Program-made: the position numbers and the translations under genes
Shown here: positions 1 to 10,437 of the stretch, piece by piece
How the letters are laid out: each line of letters opens with the position of its first letter
How positions within the stretch are numbered: position 1 is the first letter of the stretch
Notes under the pieces: model-generated
Told to the model about the DNA's origin: nothing
What the model saw: the letters and a program-made list of their open reading frames with translations, nothing else
Databases searched by the model: none
From: Chrysophaeum taylorii
Lineage: Eukaryota > Sar > Pelagophyceae > Pelagomonadales > Pelagomonadaceae
DNA length: 64,000 bases
NCBI GenBank assembly: GCA_029834535.1
Contig: JAQMWT010000367.1
Span: 1 to 64,000, forward strand
Reading direction: 5' to 3'

Positions 1-346
1 TATGATGTGTCGTTCGCTCGTAGCACCATATTCATACTGGGATGCCGTCTGGAACGTCCGCGACGGAGGTGAGATATGCACGGCTTGGTGTCCTGCAAAC
101 GCAGCAGCCATTGTGGTTGCAGTTGTAGCAGTCATGGTTCGTTGCTTTTGCGACAACCTGGGGAAAGTTTCGGCCGTGGAGAGCGAGAAAGGACTGTCCT
201 TCAACCGACTAGGGAGATGCCGCGCCACGGGAGTGCCAAGAAAAGACATGAGCAACACTCGCCCGACGCGTACAAAAATTTGTGGCAAAAGAAGGTAAGG
301 CCAGGAGCTAGTTTAACGACGTTGCGGTCACTAGAGTTAGGCATCT
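1..346 (-). pseudogene. A1 downstream coding region X1 (partial)
   Basis: Sequence after the RNase H end in A1, matching the start of the region that follows pol in A2. It opens with the recurring S-L-N-Y coding motif (about 309-329). No known domain is recognised. The region leaves the window, so its length cannot be judged. Confidence 0.5.
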
Positions 347-1870
347 TCAATCCTGTAAAGGCTTGTCGTCAGAGGCATGATGCATACCGAGTAGAGAGCG
401 AAAAGTGGAGAACTCAGCAGCAAGTGGCTTTGTAAAACCATCCGCCACGTTTAGCTTGCCGGGAACATGATGGCCTCGTATTTTCTGTAGTGAGATGTAC
501 GAGTCAACAGGATCAGCGGTGTTCTCACCATTAGCATTGTTGACGTAGAAGGTGGGGTTGACGGCAAAGGAGAGTTCCAACAACAGCTTGCGTAGCCAAG
601 CAGCTTCATCAGCACACTACAACATGAGGGCAATCAACTCAGCTTCGTGGGTTGAGCAGGAGACAATCGGTTGAAGTTTGCTTTTCCAACCAGGAAGGCA
701 GTTGAAAAGATAGAAGACAAACCCGGTGGTAGATTTCCTATCTTCCTGTGCTAAGGAAGTGGCATTGTCAGCGTCAACCATGGCAACTAAGGGATCAACT
801 GTCCAGTAGATACATCCTGTGGTTGATAGTCGACCACGGTGGATAGATCGGCTTGCGAGAAGTCGCGTCTGCAGGCAACTTGCATGAATACCAGCTTGCC
901 AATGAGGGTGGCAAAGTGCGAATTGATGTACATCTCTGTTTCAGAGCTGGGAGTGCCATCTTTATACTTGAAGGACGATGACATAGGATATTTAAGCGGG
1001 GTCATTGCTGCAAGACTGTTGATCAGCGAAGAGTTCATCCAGCTTGGCTTGCACATCCAGAGGAATGGAGCCGTCATGGGGAGAGATTTTGGAACCGTGG
1101 CTGGGCCACCACACCGCATACCGTTTGTGGAGGGCATCCTGTAATTCAGTACGAAGAGGGTCGTCATTGGACACAATAACAATGTCGTCTACAGACAGAC
1201 TGCATACGACGAACTTAGCATGTGCGGATACTCGAGCATATAGGCAAGAGTCCGAATGCAGGCGTTTGTAAAGGCCACGGAAAAAGCCGTCTATCTCTTT
1301 GTTCCAAAGGGATGGTGATTGCCGAAGTCCATAAAGTGACTTCAGCAGTTTCGGTAGACGTCGGCCCTTGTACTTAGCGTCATCGGGGTCGATAAGCTTG
1401 ATGCCGTCTGGTAACTGAACATAGACGTTGGCATCAATGTCAGACTGAACGAAGGCGTTCGGGACGTCTGCATGGTAGACAGGCAATTGCTTGTATGCTG
1501 CAATAGCTAGTAGTACCCGGATTGCGGTCATGGTGGCCATGGGGCTGAAGGTACCAAAGAAATCGGCGCCAAGAGATGCTAGGAAGCCACGTAGTACGAG
1601 GCGAGCCTTGTGCTTAACGTATTTGCCTGCAGAGTCTGTTTTAATCTTCAGCACCATCTTGCTGTCAATAGGACGAGAGACACCGTCGGGTAAGGAAAGT
1701 TGAAGCAGCCAAAGCGGATAATGTCGTGGAGTTCCTTGGCGATGGCCTTGAGGTAGGCGTGCCTGTTTTCAGGCGACAAACCGTGGGGGCACTTAAGTTT
1801 ATATTCGTCAATGGAAACGTCCGCTTCTTGGACCTTATATTCGTCAGGACCAACAATGGCTGGTGAATTA
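347..1870 (-). pseudogene. A1 reverse transcriptase and RNase H region
   Basis: Copia RT and RNase H, which copy the element RNA into DNA in cytoplasmic particles. Visible pieces include KHKARLVLRGFLASLG, the palm motif LSVDDIVIVSND with the paired aspartates, YGLRQSPSLWNKE, and the tail VPGKLNVADGFTKPL that ends copia RNase H. An S-L-N-Y motif at about 1871-1892 lies on the upstream side. The region is broken. The family assignment is secure from the matching intact stretches in A2 and A3. Confidence 0.88.
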
Positions 1871-1892
1871 TAGTTTAGCGACGTTGCGGTCG

Positions 1893-2969
1893 AGCAGTGT
1901 GCGCAACTTCGGGGGTAAGCGGAAACAGCGTCAGTAGGAGTAGAAGAGAAGTAGGAGGCAATTCCAGTTAATATGGATAGTAGGGTCGGTGTGTAAGACC
2001 TAGGTGATAAACTCTGTCGAGACCAGAACGAGGTATTCCTCCAAAGTCAGCCAGAGATGCAGAAGTAGCGCCAACTCGAGGAGTTGTGATCATAAAAGCT
2101 GGTCGGCGCCAGGTACGTAAGTGCATTGTAAGGTGGAAAGTGCCAAGGCAGCAGCGTGTTCAGTGAACGCAGATAAAAGGGGCTGAGGAATGGGGGACGT
2201 AGGTGAACCATAAGCAGTTAGAAGGTTGCAGCTGGGATGCTGGATGCGCACTGGCGTGGGCGAAGTAACCATCGACGTGCGGGTAGCGGGCAAGTAAGTC
2301 AGTGCGCAACGGGAGAAGAAGACGAGCTAACAACGCATGTTCCCCCTCTGAGCAGATAGCGGGCAGAGATACCACCATTGAGATGAAGGGCGGAGAGGGC
2401 GGAGACTTGAACGTAAGAAAGTGGTGGCGAAGATCCCAGCGGAAATCGGCGAGTTTGCCACCAGCGGCTTTGTAAGCACCAATAGTAGACGCTTGCAGCC
2501 GGGCTTGGATATTTTTCATAGAAGTGGCCTTTCGGTGTGCTGGGTTGTTTGGAACCTGGGACAAGAATGAGGTCATCTTGTGCAAAAAGGTCTTTGTAAG
2601 AAGGAAGCAAGGGCGGCGGTGACATAGAGCCAGATTCGTCGGCGATAGCTGTCAGAAGATGGAGAAGAGGCCGGAGTAGGGGACGAAGAAGGAGGAGCTG
2701 AAGGAGGTGGGAGTGCCCCCTCTGAGGATGAGAGAGTCTTGTCCCCCTGAATGACATGGTCTGAGCATAGTGGTGTGGGGGAGTAGAATGCGCGAACATG
2801 TAGCGGAGGCTAGTTGTCAGCTTAGGATGCTGCAACACGAATTGTCCGTTTCCAGGGTTGAGGGAATGGGGGTTATGACGACGTCCGCGAGATGGTCGAC
2901 GCGTGGGGAGACGAGCGGGTTTTGCGCGTTGGCGCAACAGAGATAGGTTATTTGCGGCGGCACGGTTCC
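1893..2969 (-). pseudogene. A1 linker between integrase and RT
   Basis: Proline- and serine-rich low-complexity coding sequence followed by a moderately conserved segment before the RT. Copia elements often have a poorly conserved spacer here. No catalytic motif is seen. It aligns with the same spacer in A2 and A3. Confidence 0.6.
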
Positions 2970-3880
2970 CACATTGTGGTGTTCATGGGCTCCAATAGAG
3001 GTAACATTCAGCGCCAAATCTTGAGCATGTCATGTTGGGATTGTTGAGTTGGTTGTAGAGTAGCTGTTGCGGACTCAGAATAGCATGATGAATGCGCTCG
3101 AGCGTGGCGTTCGGGAGAAGGTTGTAGCTTTATAGCTTTGAACGGTGTGTATCACACCGCCCACGGAAAAACATGATGGCTGGTTCCACGATCTTGGCGC
3201 CACGATAGTGAGCATTAAGGAGAGAACGAAGGCGAGTTGAGGAGGCGGAGGCGATGAAACCGATGGCGGACTCAACTTCAAAGTTAAAGTGGTGCATGTA
3301 CGGCGGGAAGGCGATGAGTTGAATGCCCTTATCGACGCGGTACGGGGAGGTAAATGTGCTGGCTAAAGTAGGGCTTGAAGGCATCGGAAGTAGAGGGTGC
3401 GCATGTGCACGTTGAGTTGTGTACGACAAAAGTCATACACAAAATCCAGAGCTTGAGTGAACTCCGTGGCGTTGGTGGTGCGTGTAAAGTACACCAAGAG
3501 AAATTTCGAAATGAGTTCCTTGAAGACGATGATATGTGTGAAGCCTCCCATTCGGATGGGATGGTCACATAGCCGCCGTCGCACGCCCAGACTTCGCCGG
3601 CTTTGTGAGTTTGCTCAAAGAAGAAGCTTGGTCGCATTGAAATGCTTGTGCGGGTGGCGCTCGTTGTGTGCAATGCACTCGGTGCATAAGTCGCGATATG
3701 GTATGTCAGAAGCAGAGAATCCAGGGCGAGCAAGTACGTTGGGGGCCTTGGCAGCGACGTTGTCGGGCAGTGATGCACCCGGTGAAGGCGATTAGCACGC
3801 TCTTTGGCATTCATATATTCGGTGGATCCGTGTGCGAGGACTTACGAGGAATTGGATGAGCGGGAATGTGCCGTTTGCGC
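2970..3880 (-). pseudogene. A1 integrase region
   Basis: Copia integrase, which inserts the cDNA into the host genome. An N-terminal His/Cys zinc-binding segment is followed by the catalytic core, with the first Asp in the context VWACDGGYVT. The copy is broken. The same region is more readable in A2 and A3. Confidence 0.85.
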
Positions 3881-4219
3881 CGAACATCGAACTTGAGTTC
3901 GGTGTCTAAGGCAGGGGAGGCGGTGCGTCGTCATCCTGGTGCGCAGCAGGGTCACTTGAGGTGCATCCTCATCATCACGTAGCAGAGTATCTTCGTAGGA
4001 CGAAGATATATAGTTTAACGACATTTCGGTCAAGCAGTTGCTGGAAATATACATCATAAAAAAAATAAAAAAAAGATTGTGCCAAAGGCAAGGTATCTGT
4101 GCTGCACGTGGTAGAAGCTTGGTCAACAGTCATGAAATTGGATACATAGGATTTCTTCGTCACGGCAGCAGTATGTTGGAAGGTAGGGTCCAACATAAAG
4201 GGATTTAATATCGGCGACG

Positions 4220-5740
4220 ATGAGCGGCGAGGTGCTTGTACAGAGTGCTGTACGTACCGGCAGGCAGAGCATTGCTGAGCATGTCACAGCAAAGGTCATG
4301 GCGTAGAGACAAGAGGAAAGATTCCTGTTGTTTGGTGTGGTTGTTAGCACGAATCAACTCCGGTCGAGTGGGGTAGCGTAATTTCCCGTTGCGGGGGTCG
4401 AGTAAAATAATATTGGCGTACCCTCGGACGGTGGGCAATGGAGCATGCATGGAGGGATTTTAGAGCCGAGTTTGCGGTCACTTCCACGAAGGTACCCTAT
4501 ATAGCGACTATGAGATAAGTGGTGATCTTCCAGAGCAAAATGAGAATCCTTGTAGTCGAAAGAGTTGTCGGTGGCCTTGTAGGTAAGGCAGCCAGGCATC
4601 ACAAGAGAGCATCTGGACAAGCGCTTTGTGTAGGCGGTGCCATAGGTGGCAGCGGAGCCGACTTGGGGAAGGGCTTGGACTATCCACAAGTAACCCACAA
4701 ACGGCTCCAAATATATGGACCCGACCCGGTCGCGGGGAATGTCGGAAGCAGTGAACGTATACGTGCTTCCAAACGCGTCAATATAAGCATGATATTTGGT
4801 GGTGGCGTTCTCTATGGTGAGGTTGCCGTCAGAGTGGTGGCCACCAGTTAAGAAGTGGGAGTTGTGTGATGTTGATGAGGTTGTAAGTAGTAACAGAGTG
4901 AGTACGTTGTTCGTGAGCCTGTTGTGAGTGAAGGCGAAGCAGTAACATATTGAGGGATTCAAGGTCAGCCATAGTAAGCTGAACAGAACCTGTGCGAGAG
5001 TAAGGTGCAAACGTTTTAGGAACGGGGACATATGGAGGATCGGGAACACCCGGATCCAGTCTTTGGATACGTGTTTAGGTAGCCAAAGACGCTTGGGAAT
5101 AGCTTGTAGATCATCCACGATCTTTAGGAAGGGGCGTGGATGGAGGATAGGCCACGACAATAATTTAATTGGTCCAGTAGAATACCTGCGTGCGATGCAT
5201 ATCCATCTTTCTCTAGATTGGTAGTCGCCACAGAGTAGGTCGGGAACCTATCAACAACATCACACAGTAATCAGTGTTGCATGGATAAGGTTGGCCATGT
5301 GATGTGGTCTTGATGACAGTACTTATGCGGAGGCGTCATCTCAAGCCGTAGTACCAAGGGCTGGAGTAACTTGATGACAGACAGCATGCTGTCGAAAAGA
5401 GAATCGTCCAGCAGGCTGTGTAAGTCTTCTGTCTTATGCTGCTTTAGTAGATTCCTGTTTGTGCAGGGAGGAGTAATCTCAATTATATCACAATAGAATG
5501 TGCGCCTTCCTCTGGTGAAATTAGGTGAAGATGGTCAATAAAGGCGGGGAGAGATTCAAAAATAATACAGTAGGCAAAACGGTGGCGTAACATACGAACA
5601 AGCGTATCATCAGACTCAACAACAACTTTTACATTGATATTTAAGCCTAAGTCATTAGTGGCTTGAGACAGGAACGCCGGAGTTGACAAACCAGAACAAA
5701 GTAACATGACAGAGGGTTTGCGGGGATTGGACTCTTGTGA
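4220..5740 (-). pseudogene. A1 C5-cytosine DNA methyltransferase domain
   Basis: Domain lying between protease and integrase. Recognisable C5-methyltransferase motifs in order: motif I region VMLLCSGLSTPAFL, motif II with VVESDD, motif VIII as GDYQSRERWICIARR (the QxRxR signature), motif IX as RYPTRPELIRAN, and motif X as NALPAGTY. The family transfers a methyl group from S-adenosylmethionine to carbon 5 of cytosine. The copy is a fossil. A3 shows the same domain more clearly. Confidence 0.85.
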
Positions 5741-5989
5741 GAGAAACACTGGGCGTGAGAGTAGTCAGGTTAATGGCTGCGTGTGTGAACAAACTTGTTC
5801 TGTTTCCGAAGATTGAGAACCAAAGGGCGAATCCACGGGCGATCTGGTAAAACTCTTTGGAGTAGGTAGTTGTAGTATGCCAGTAGATCCCTGTTTTCAT
5901 GGTATCGCTTGAGGGGAAATGCGAGGGAACGAAGTTCGAGTTGCTTGTCGCGAGCGATGTTGTAGGTGAGACAAGGGAGAGCAGGTAAG

Positions 5990-6819
5990 TTAGCTGCTAT
6001 GTAGTGTATGGGAATACGTACATCTTTGTCTATGCGGCTCGTGACAGCGCTGAGCTTTGGCTCAGCTCGATCATTGAACACAGTGGTCAGGTTCGTCTGG
6101 TTCCACTCGAGCATGCTCAGGATAGCGAGATGTCGGTCGTGCACTGGCTGAAGGCATAAGCGAAGTCGATCTTAACATAGCCAACTTGTGGGTGATCTGG
6201 TAGGGGAACAACAATGTTACGTGTTAACATCATGTGTGAGGCACGTTGTTGTCCAGTGGCTGTTTGAATAACAATCGGCGCGTATTTGGAGTCCAGTGGA
6301 ATAATGTAATTGGGTATTGCAAAATCCCAAGTGGACATCAATGAGATGGTAGCACAAGAGTCAATATATAGAAAAGAACAATGTGGAGGGACAGTGTTTA
6401 CCTTCATGTGGTTGGTGAGGAAGGCGTTTTCCGAATGCGGGCAAGTAGTTGAGAGGCTGGCTTTGAAGAAGTTATCCAGCAATAACAGATTCGTTGGAAT
6501 AATTATCGGTTGAACAGGTGGTGATGGCTCGTCAGCCTCATCAGCCATGCCGTGCTTTTCGTCAAATGACGATAGGGAGGTGTGGTCGGCATCCCTGTTG
6601 GGTTCGGCTTGTGGTGGTAGGTTGAGGGCAGATTGGACCTGTGAAGATAGCGAGGACAGTAATGCTGGTGGTAAAGCCGAGATGGCGGAAGCAGTAAAGA
6701 GGTCAGGCACAATATTGGAAGGATTACCCAGTGTGTTGGGGGAATTCTTCGTGTCTGTAGTAGGAGGAGTTGCCTTTGGGGTGGGAGCAGTAACAACAGT
6801 ATGGTGTTGTGGCTCCACG
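5990..6819 (-). pseudogene. A1 protease region
   Basis: Retropepsin-like segment that would cut the polyprotein. The active-site-like stretch is YIDSCATISLMS, and a C-terminal segment HLAILSMLEWNQ resembles the 'ILG' strand of retropepsins. It follows the S-L-N-Y site at the gag boundary (about 6820-6841). The assignment rests on position and these two motifs, so it is less certain than the RT. Confidence 0.7.
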
Positions 6820-6841
6820 TAGTTTAACGACTTTTCGATCG

Positions 6842-8558
6842 AGGATAGATGAACGTCTACATCATAAATGATGTCTCCTGCAAACATGAGTTGTTCGTTT
6901 AGACGAAGTAAATTATTGTTGTCCTCAGTAGATGTCGTTGACAGAATGTCAGCTGATTGTAATAGAGTCTCGAATAACTTGTTGATATTCTGTTGTAGCT
7001 AAGCCGTGGTATCATTATCTGTCACATGCTTCGTAGGTTCACTACACTGTTCTCGCAGGGTGTTTAAGGTGTGATTTGTTCGATCTAATAATTTCATGTT
7101 AGACCGAGAGGACCTGTCAAAAGCAAAAGAGCGGGGGTAAATTGGACCGTCATGGGATTGTCCAGCAGTTTTCTTGGTGGCGTAAGAATCACCAGAACGA
7201 AAATACGATAAGTCGCTGCGAGAGAAAGGCTGGCGAGCATCACTAGAGTTACGCAAGCGTCTAGCATTTAACGTGGAAGATGTACCAGGTTGAGACGCAG
7301 TGATGAGGGCGAGTGTGTTAGCAGTTTGAGTCAGACTTTTGTCTGCTAAATCCAGCGTATTTGTAAGTAGTAACTTTGGCTTTGGTTGAGATGATAAACC
7401 TTAGACATGGGGTTGCCAAGAAACGGGGCGTTCTAAGTGTCTTTTGTTCGACCCATTTGATACTACATTGTATAAGTCTAATGCGTATTCTAAAATGTAG
7501 CTAGGGTTGGTAGGGTGACACAATCGTTCAGCTTCTGGCACAGGCCGAGATGAAGATCGGGTTTCATACATACAACACCAATCTACCCAACCACGATCGT
7601 AACGATTGTTGCTGGTATTATCGGCATAATGCCGATGTATCTCTTCATAAATTTTTATACAAAGAGTACCAAAGTCGAATTGAACGTCAGTCTCTTCCTG
7701 GTTAAGTTGGTAAGAGATTTGCCTAAATGCTAGGACAGCTTCGATAAACACGTGGACATACCAGTTAGGATTATAAACAACAGTGTTAAATTGCTGTTTC
7801 AAATAGGACACATCAGTAGTCGTAACAGACTCGTAGTGACTAAAAGCGATGAGCATGATGGCTCGAGCCTTGTTGGGTAAATAACTTTTGTTACATACCT
7901 CATTGATGGCGGGCCAGGCCGCAAGTGCTGGTTTTCCAACACTTTCAAGATTGGAGTAAGTATGCAAGAATGTAGCATACGCGTTTTGATAAGTGTGCCA
8001 GTCAGCTGCAGTTAACGAAAACATAGTAACAGGGGCACGAACACGGGTGTCGAAAGCTAATGCCCTCGGGTGCGCGCGATTTAAGATTCGTTCCTCTTCT
8101 AAGAAACGGGCATTGATTTCAGGACGTAATGCCTTGACTTCATAGTCGTAACAGACAGTAGCTAGCTGAGCTACTTCTGCATCAGGTATGTGGGGGAAAG
8201 CTTCGTTAGTGAAATGCCATTCCTGATACTCAGGGGGCAATTCATCAACAGCTAAACGGAGATCAGCAGCCCTATCGGTCTTCCATTCCAGGAAAACGCG
8301 ATCGAGAATTTGATTCCGGAGGATCTCGTAGTCCTTGCATGACCGAGTATATGCTTCGTACGAGTCGTACTCGAGGAAGGCATCGGCATGACTGGACCGT
8401 AATAATTGCTTAATATGCTTGATTTGCAAGGATACCTTGCGAGTCTGAAGCTGAAATCGATTTCCATCGTTAAGAAACTCAACTACAGGAGCTTCGAGCT
8501 TCAATATATCCGCACCTGTGATCGCCTTGGGTGCGGCTCGTGCTGCGTGTTCTGCCAT
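6842..8558 (-). pseudogene. A1 gag region
   Basis: Capsid-type gag starting at the ATG of MAEHAARAAPK and followed by a helical capsid-like region (residues about 30-330) that matches A2, A3 and A4. Its C-terminal part is Ser/Arg/Tyr-rich and probably binds RNA. I see no CCHC zinc knuckle. The start was chosen because the same ATG and context recur in all four family A copies. Confidence 0.82.
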
Positions 8559-9078
8559 AGCAGTTGACGGGGAACCTGTGGGTTCAGTCACGCAGGTGAC
8601 TCTGTCTAAACATTATAAGGGGGTCTGTCTATCGGTGTCTATGTACACTCATCGTTTTCGATGGAAAGATGTCTATTTGACGACTGTGCAAGCTGTAAGT
8701 CCAGAGTAGTGTCGCTAAGCGTAGTCACTCAGGCAGCTGGTTAGTTTTGGTGCTCTCAAGGAGCTTGTTAAGTGCATTGCCATGGAATGTACGAGCGGAC
8801 GTACCCAAAATATTCCATAACATGTGTGCAAGAGTACAGGTTAGCCAATTACACACACATCAACATTGACATGACAATACGATACTATGAACAGGTGCAC
8901 ACAAGGTTACACGATCACGTGTGCAAAATGTGTTATATACAGCCCAATGGTAATGGCGTTGTATTCACAAGCGTGTTTACGTGGCGAGGCTGAACCGGCG
9001 CGGTAACAGTCCAAAAACCCTAGGTTACGTGCACGTTTTAACAGGTGGTTTCTCAGGGACCCGCCTGGGCCCATAACC
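8559..9078 (-). other. A1 5' leader and primer-binding site
   Basis: Untranslated leader of about 520 bp conserved between A1, A2, A3 and A4. The primer-binding site GGTTATGGGCCCAG directly abuts the LTR (plus-strand 9065-9078). It matches the anticodon-loop region of initiator tRNA-Met, as in Drosophila copia. Confidence 0.8.
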
Positions 9079-9394
9079 TGCAGAACATTTAGCAAGCAGT
9101 GGTAAGTCACCTGGGCAACCATCCCGTCTCATCATGAGCGTCTGGAAGTATTTAATTCGGGGAATGAAAAGGTATGTTCCCTATATCCTCAGAACACGAC
9201 AGGCGGCATCCATAACTACACGAGAAAAGGCAAAGTGTATAGTGCTACATACCTCGGGACGCGCTAGACCATGATGATGAGCGTAAGCACAAATCAGAGG
9301 ACTATTTGATTGTGTAGAAAGGAAGAAGGAGGGTAAGGATGAGATCACGTTCTCAACGGACGGATAAGGGTAAGAGGCAGCAGATTTCTCTGCA
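9079..9394 (-). repeat. A1 5' LTR (family A)
   Basis: 316-bp LTR with ends TGCAGAG...(T)TCTGCA and terminal TG/CA dinucleotides. It is nearly the same as the LTRs at 20305, 29346, 43356 and 62518. Orientation follows from the primer-binding site on its inner side. Confidence 0.92.
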
Positions 9395-9732
9395 GGTCTT
9401 TTGCGCGTATTTGGAGATCAAGAATTAATAAACGCAGGGGCTAACGGATTAAAAGGCGACAGTGCCGATATTCCGCCACGTCCGCGAGAAAACACTGAGT
9501 GTCGGCGTCGAGCATCGTCTTTGTTTCTTGTCGGGTTCATCCTCAGCAAACAAATATTGCATGCATGAGGGAGATATTGTTTTCAGTAGCCGCATCTTAG
9601 AGAGCTTTGTGATTCCGTTGCTGCGAGGGCTAGTTTACTGTCATTGCGGACATAGAGATGGGGGTAATGATTGATCGTCTTGCAGGGCGATGGGTTGTTG
9701 TCGACTGTGGCGGCAACTCCTGACCGCGGAGG
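9395..9732. other. Unassigned spacer between A1 and element D
   Basis: About 340 bp with no recognisable gene, repeat or LTR end. The short open frames here show no known motif. It may be old host DNA or worn element sequence. Confidence 0.5.
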
Positions 9733-10008
9733 CTTAACCCCCCCTCTCAAGGCTTGATACCCGTTCAACGGGACGCCTTTTCTTACTTTCCTAGTGACGT
9801 CGTACCTCTCCCTCGAGAGAGGCGTATCTTGCTATCATAAATCGACTCTCCATCCTCAAGTTGAGAGGCTTGGTGAGCGTGAGCAAGGTGTGTGGCGAGC
9901 ATAACCGACCCCGAGTCCGTGTTGGCCTCGTTCAGTGAGGTCTAGGGCAAGTCGGTGAGTACCCCCTTTGTCACCTGGGGGTCGGGAGTGTTTTTCTGTG
10001 CCGCCATA
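9733..10008 (+). repeat. Element D 5' LTR
   Basis: Direct repeat of 16759-17034. It contains a near-perfect palindrome CCCGTTCAACGGG and a hairpin CCTCTC-CCTCGA-GAGAGG, both kept in the two copies. The outer edge is approximate, because a C-rich run (CTTAACCCCCC) precedes both copies and could belong to the LTR. Confidence 0.8.
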
Positions 10009-10010
10009 CG

Positions 10011-10026
10011 TGGTGGAGGATACGAG
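10011..10026 (+). other. Candidate primer-binding site of element D
   Basis: TGGTGGAGGATACGAG lies two bases inside the 5' LTR. It begins with TGG, the complement of a tRNA CCA end, and would pair with a tRNA acceptor stem. I could not name the tRNA. This differs from the anticodon-loop priming of the copia families in the window. Confidence 0.4.
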
Positions 10027-10437
10027 ATTGTGCGACTATATCGGTCGCCGACGAACGAGTGCCCCGTACGCACTGTATTGCGCGGTCCGAATTTGCGCGC
10101 GTGCCCTGATCAAGCACGCGGAGTTCCAGCGGACCGAATTGCGTTGAAGAGTATACGCGGATTTTGTTTCGTTCGTACGTCCCGAGAGACGACGAACACG
10201 CGCGCGAGTTGGAAATCGCAGCGCATTCACCCGGGATTGATTTTGGTATAGCTGAACGGCGGAAGCTGTTAGCGAGTGGGATCGCTACCCACCGGCATTT
10301 TGGATTGCCAGGCGGACAAGAACTCCGTGAGTGCTGTTTTGACAGCGACAGATCGCGTCATTGTTAACGACGTGCATTGCTTCGAGTGATCGAATCCGGA
10401 CTTGGTTCGAGATTCCTCATCGACATTTTGATACAGT

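Larger units (their letters stand above)
1..9394 (-). mobile_element. Copia LTR retrotransposon A1 (family A), left edge cut by the window
   Basis: Ty1/copia element read on the minus strand: 5' LTR at the right, then leader, gag, protease, C5-methyltransferase, integrase, RT and RNase H, then the start of a downstream coding region at the window edge. The order protease-integrase-RT-RNase H defines copia. Parts match A2 and A3 almost throughout. The element is clearly broken, with roughly ten or more interruptions over its coding span, so it is an old, inactive copy. Its 3' LTR lies outside the window. Confidence 0.93.
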